NCBI GenBank assembly: GCA_028283955.1
Contig: JANQSP010000074.1
Span: 1 to 44,746, forward strand
Direction of reading: 5' to 3'
Origin: Bdellovibrionales bacterium
GTDB taxonomy: Bacteria > Bdellovibrionota > Bdellovibrionia > Bdellovibrionales > UBA1609
DNA length: 44,746 nucleotides
The notes beneath the pieces were generated by a model that was not told the DNA's origin, ran no database searches, and saw nothing but the letters and a program-made list of their open reading frames with translations. Below, one piece after another: positions 42,925 to 44,746 of this stretch (its first letter is position 1; each line of letters begins with the position of its first letter). The position numbers and the translations under genes are program-made.

Positions 42925-43878
42925 TCAAAGCAACTCATAAGCCGGCCGGGAATCTTTAAAAGGAGTAAAAAAGCTGGAAAAACTCACTTCGTAACCACAA
43001 CTCAACCGACGGGTAAAATAGGCGGATCGTGTAAAAGAATCCGTCTTATATTCAAAGCTGCCCATATCATTGGAACGAAATACAATTATATCAAAACTAA
43101 ACGGTTTAAAAACAGATAATACCTTCTCTGTAATTTCACTTACGGATGACTCAATAGCATTTGTCTCAAAACTAACATAAAAACCGGGTTCCTGGGGAGT
43201 CACATGAATAGTATAATACTGATTTTCCCCTATTAAACCATTAAGGGAATACCCAGCCGGTTTAAAAATATAATCATCCACCTCCCCGTTCTTAAAAATC
43301 TGACCCAACCCCAAACGGTTTTTAATCTCCGAGGCGGAAGAAGATTTAAAAAATACATCTTTTATATGATCGTCCAGATCATACATAAGTATCTCAATAG
43401 TGCGGTCCGCCTGTTTTGGAAAATAGCGGTCATCATTTTCCGAATGAAAAAGATAAAAATGATGTTCATCCGGTGCACCGAAACAATAAGCTTTTCCCCC
43501 TACCCGCTTTTTAATCTTCCCGAGATCATCTATAAAAGAACTTTTTTGACTGTAAGGAAAAAATTCATTTTTTCTTTGATAAAACAAAAGCTCAATATCC
43601 GATTTTCTAAAATTTTTTAACAAAGATAAAGCGGCATTCACAAGGGAGGTGCCGCCACAAGTTAGCATAAGCAGACGGTGATCCCATACAAAAAGACTGG
43701 ACTCAGACAATATATAGGAACTGCAAAAAGAATTGGAAAAACGGGACACAATACGAGCCTGAGCTTTATCACACAGCTTATTCCAGAAAGATTCAGGCAA
43801 ATTCCTCAAAGGCTCTCTCATGGGTGAGAAAATCACTTCCACTTTTTTCTCAGACCCCTCAAACATAAGCTTCTTCAT
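42925..43878 (-). CDS. speD: S-adenosylmethionine decarboxylase, eukaryotic (class 2) type
   Basis: This 317-residue pyruvoyl enzyme makes decarboxylated AdoMet for spermidine. It aligns by eye with human AMD1 (334 residues) along its length: FEGSEKKVEV (Glu7, Glu10), the self-cleavage site YILSE-SSLFV (Glu59/Ser60, human Glu67/Ser68), LTCGG with Cys74 (human Cys82), QADRTIEILMYDLD, FKPAGYSLNG with Ser211 (human Ser229), YYTIHVTP with His225 (human His243) and YVSFETN. Acidic residues matching the human putrescine site are present (Glu14, Asp158, Glu162, Glu238). Human Glu247 is Gln229 here. Bacterial SpeD is normally much shorter and unrelated in sequence. It precedes speE by 128 bases. Confidence 0.93.
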   Translation of the reverse strand: MKKLMFEGSEKKVEVIFSPMREPLRNLPESFWNKLCDKAQARIVSRFSNSFCSSYILSESSLFVWDHRLLMLTCGGTSLVNAALSLLKNFRKSDIELLFYQRKNEFFPYSQKSSFIDDLGKIKKRVGGKAYCFGAPDEHHFYLFHSENDDRYFPKQADRTIEILMYDLDDHIKDVFFKSSSASEIKNRLGLGQIFKNGEVDDYIFKPAGYSLNGLIGENQYYTIHVTPQEPGFYVSFETNAIESSVSEITEKVLSVFKPFSFDIIVFRSNDMGSFEYKTDSFTRSAYFTRRLSCGYEVSFSSFFTPFKDSRPAYELL

Positions 43879-44020
43879 ATACTTAACCTTTTTACAGAAT
43901 TTTTATAACAGATATATTTCTTTGATATACTGAATAAAAAACACCCTGCCAAGATGTTTTTATCTAATACGCTGATGTTTGAAAAAAAGACAGACTAAGT
44001 TAAACCCTTAAGACCAAGGG

Positions 44021-44041
44021 AAAACCGCAACCGCGGATTTT
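44021..44041 (-). terminator. Probable terminator of the HEAT-repeat gene
   Basis: Minus strand: AAAAtCCGC pairs with GCGGTTTT around a four-base loop, with T residues following. It lies 22 bases beyond the HEAT-repeat stop codon at 44063. Confidence 0.5.
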
Positions 44042-44062
44042 GATTTTAGGTAAGATATTTTT

Positions 44063-44746
44063 TCAAAAACGAATCTTTCTTATATAATTTCTCAGTTCCT
44101 TAAATTTCCTTCGTATCTCATCATTATTTTCATTTACCCAACGATTTTCACTTTCCCAACGTGCCTCAAAATCTAAATCTTCAAGTTCATCGTCCAAATC
44201 TGCTACTATGTCTTCTGCATCTTTTCTCAACCACTCTCTCTCTTCTACTCCTTCCTGCCCTAGTTTTTGAAAACCTCGCTCCAAAGTCGATATAGCTGAT
44301 TTTATCAATATCAGCTCTATCTCTATCTTTTCATTACTCCCTTCTTCCCCTTCTCCCCATCGTATTATAGATCTGACTCTCCTTGTTGTGTTCCATACCA
44401 TTTCCTCTATTGATTCAACCGCTATCTCTCGAATTTCTTCATCTGAATCATAAAGACCTCTCTCCACTATTGGTAATCCCTTTTCTCCTATTGCACCGGT
44501 TGCACCAATCGCTAATGCCCGATCCCGAAACGAAGAAGACTGAGCAGCCTTCTCTACTATTGGTAATCCTTTCTCCAGGATATCTGAAGCTTTTTTGCCT
44601 ATTCTTCCTGCCGCCCTTATTGCCCCCAGTTTCAAATGAATATCTGGAGATTGAAAAGCCTCCCTCACTATCGGCAGCCCCTCTTCACCTATTTTTCCCG
44701 CCGCCTTTATTGCCCCCAGTTTCAAATAAATATCTGGAGATTGAAA
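44063..44746 (-). CDS. HEAT-repeat protein, N-terminus beyond window
   Basis: The frame is open to the window edge (227 codons visible), so the start is outside. A TTG at 44725 lies within a repeat and is not a credible start. Successive HEAT-like units of about 30 residues read EEGLPIVREAFQSPDIHLKL, GAIRAAGRIG, EKGLPIVEKAAQSS and EKGLPIVERGLYDSDEEIRE. A highly charged helical C-terminus follows (RRKFKELRNYIRKIRF at the end). The first two units are nearly identical in DNA. HEAT solenoids bind proteins; many are phycobilisome-lyase-like or scaffold proteins. No function can be assigned. Confidence 0.85.
   Translation of the reverse strand, partial: FQSPDIYLKLGAIKAAGKIGEEGLPIVREAFQSPDIHLKLGAIRAAGRIGKKASDILEKGLPIVEKAAQSSSFRDRALAIGATGAIGEKGLPIVERGLYDSDEEIREIAVESIEEMVWNTTRRVRSIIRWGEGEEGSNEKIEIELILIKSAISTLERGFQKLGQEGVEEREWLRKDAEDIVADLDDELEDLDFEARWESENRWVNENNDEIRRKFKELRNYIRKIRF

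Noticed and set aside
43879-44020. Possible riboswitch or leader upstream of the AdoMet decarboxylase
   Set aside because: Apart from a weak CCCTT/AAGGG pairing near 44005-44020 no SAM or polyamine riboswitch pattern could be seen.
1-44746. CRISPR array, prophage, insertion sequence or transposase
   Set aside because: No regularly spaced direct repeats and no recognisable transposase, integrase or phage structural protein occurs on either strand.

Overview
This is a chromosomal window from an AT-rich Gram-negative bacterium. Signal-peptide outer-membrane-type proteins, lipoproteins and an intact core gene set point to a free-standing diderm genome rather than a plasmid or phage. No transposase, integrase, phage gene or CRISPR array was seen. 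An FHA-GGDEF diguanylate cyclase of the Bdellovibrio DgcB type, a delta-like IHF/HU protein, a tandem M16 peptidase pair and secreted ankyrin/Sel1/HEAT proteins fit Bdellovibrionota or another 'deltaproteobacterial-grade' lineage. The dihydroorotase has a sequence variant I associate with Alphaproteobacteria. The taxonomic placement is inference, not proof.

Left part (1-5.4 kb): the end-truncated gene for a secreted ankyrin protein diverges from an MscS channel. Next come RNase PH (rph) and the dITP/XTP pyrophosphatase (rdgB). Each of these two is preceded by an almost superimposable leader with the same spacing. A secreted trypsin-like protease with Sel1 repeats lies on the other strand. The gaps here hold a 118-base palindromic repeat, a relative of it, and GC-rich short inverted repeats.

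Translation block (5.4-13.75 kb, minus strand): rimP-nusA-infB-rbfA-truB-rpsO-pnp in the classical order, without ylxR between nusA and infB. A perfect intrinsic-terminator hairpin lies only 20 bases before the rimP start. A second terminator-like hairpin lies in the short leader of rpsO, behind a good promoter that overlaps the end of truB. Both look like attenuators.

Envelope and processing block (13.9-28 kb): an outer-membrane barrel protein, tRNA-Leu(CAA) with a PlsC-like acyltransferase, a large periplasmic ankyrin protein, an active plus a degenerate M16 peptidase, a lipoprotein, a dihydroorotase, a secreted barrel-like protein, nusB with a small unknown gene and the PEP-synthase/PPDK regulator, an LRR lipoprotein, and a membrane protein with an Arg/Ser-rich tail.

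Signalling and metabolism block (28.2-36.3 kb): a LysR regulator, PhoH-type PIN-ATPase, FHA-GGDEF cyclase and coiled-coil protein (the last three apparently one operon), Glu/Leu-type dehydrogenase, class 2 dihydroorotate dehydrogenase, a small Cys-rich secreted protein and an IHF/HU protein.

Right part (36.3-44.7 kb, minus strand): der, rnc, an MtaB-type methylthiotransferase, mnmA, an LD-carboxypeptidase, spermidine synthase and S-adenosylmethionine decarboxylase. The decarboxylase is clearly of the eukaryotic (class 2) type and is the most unusual gene here. The window ends inside a HEAT-repeat gene whose DNA repeats are nearly identical.
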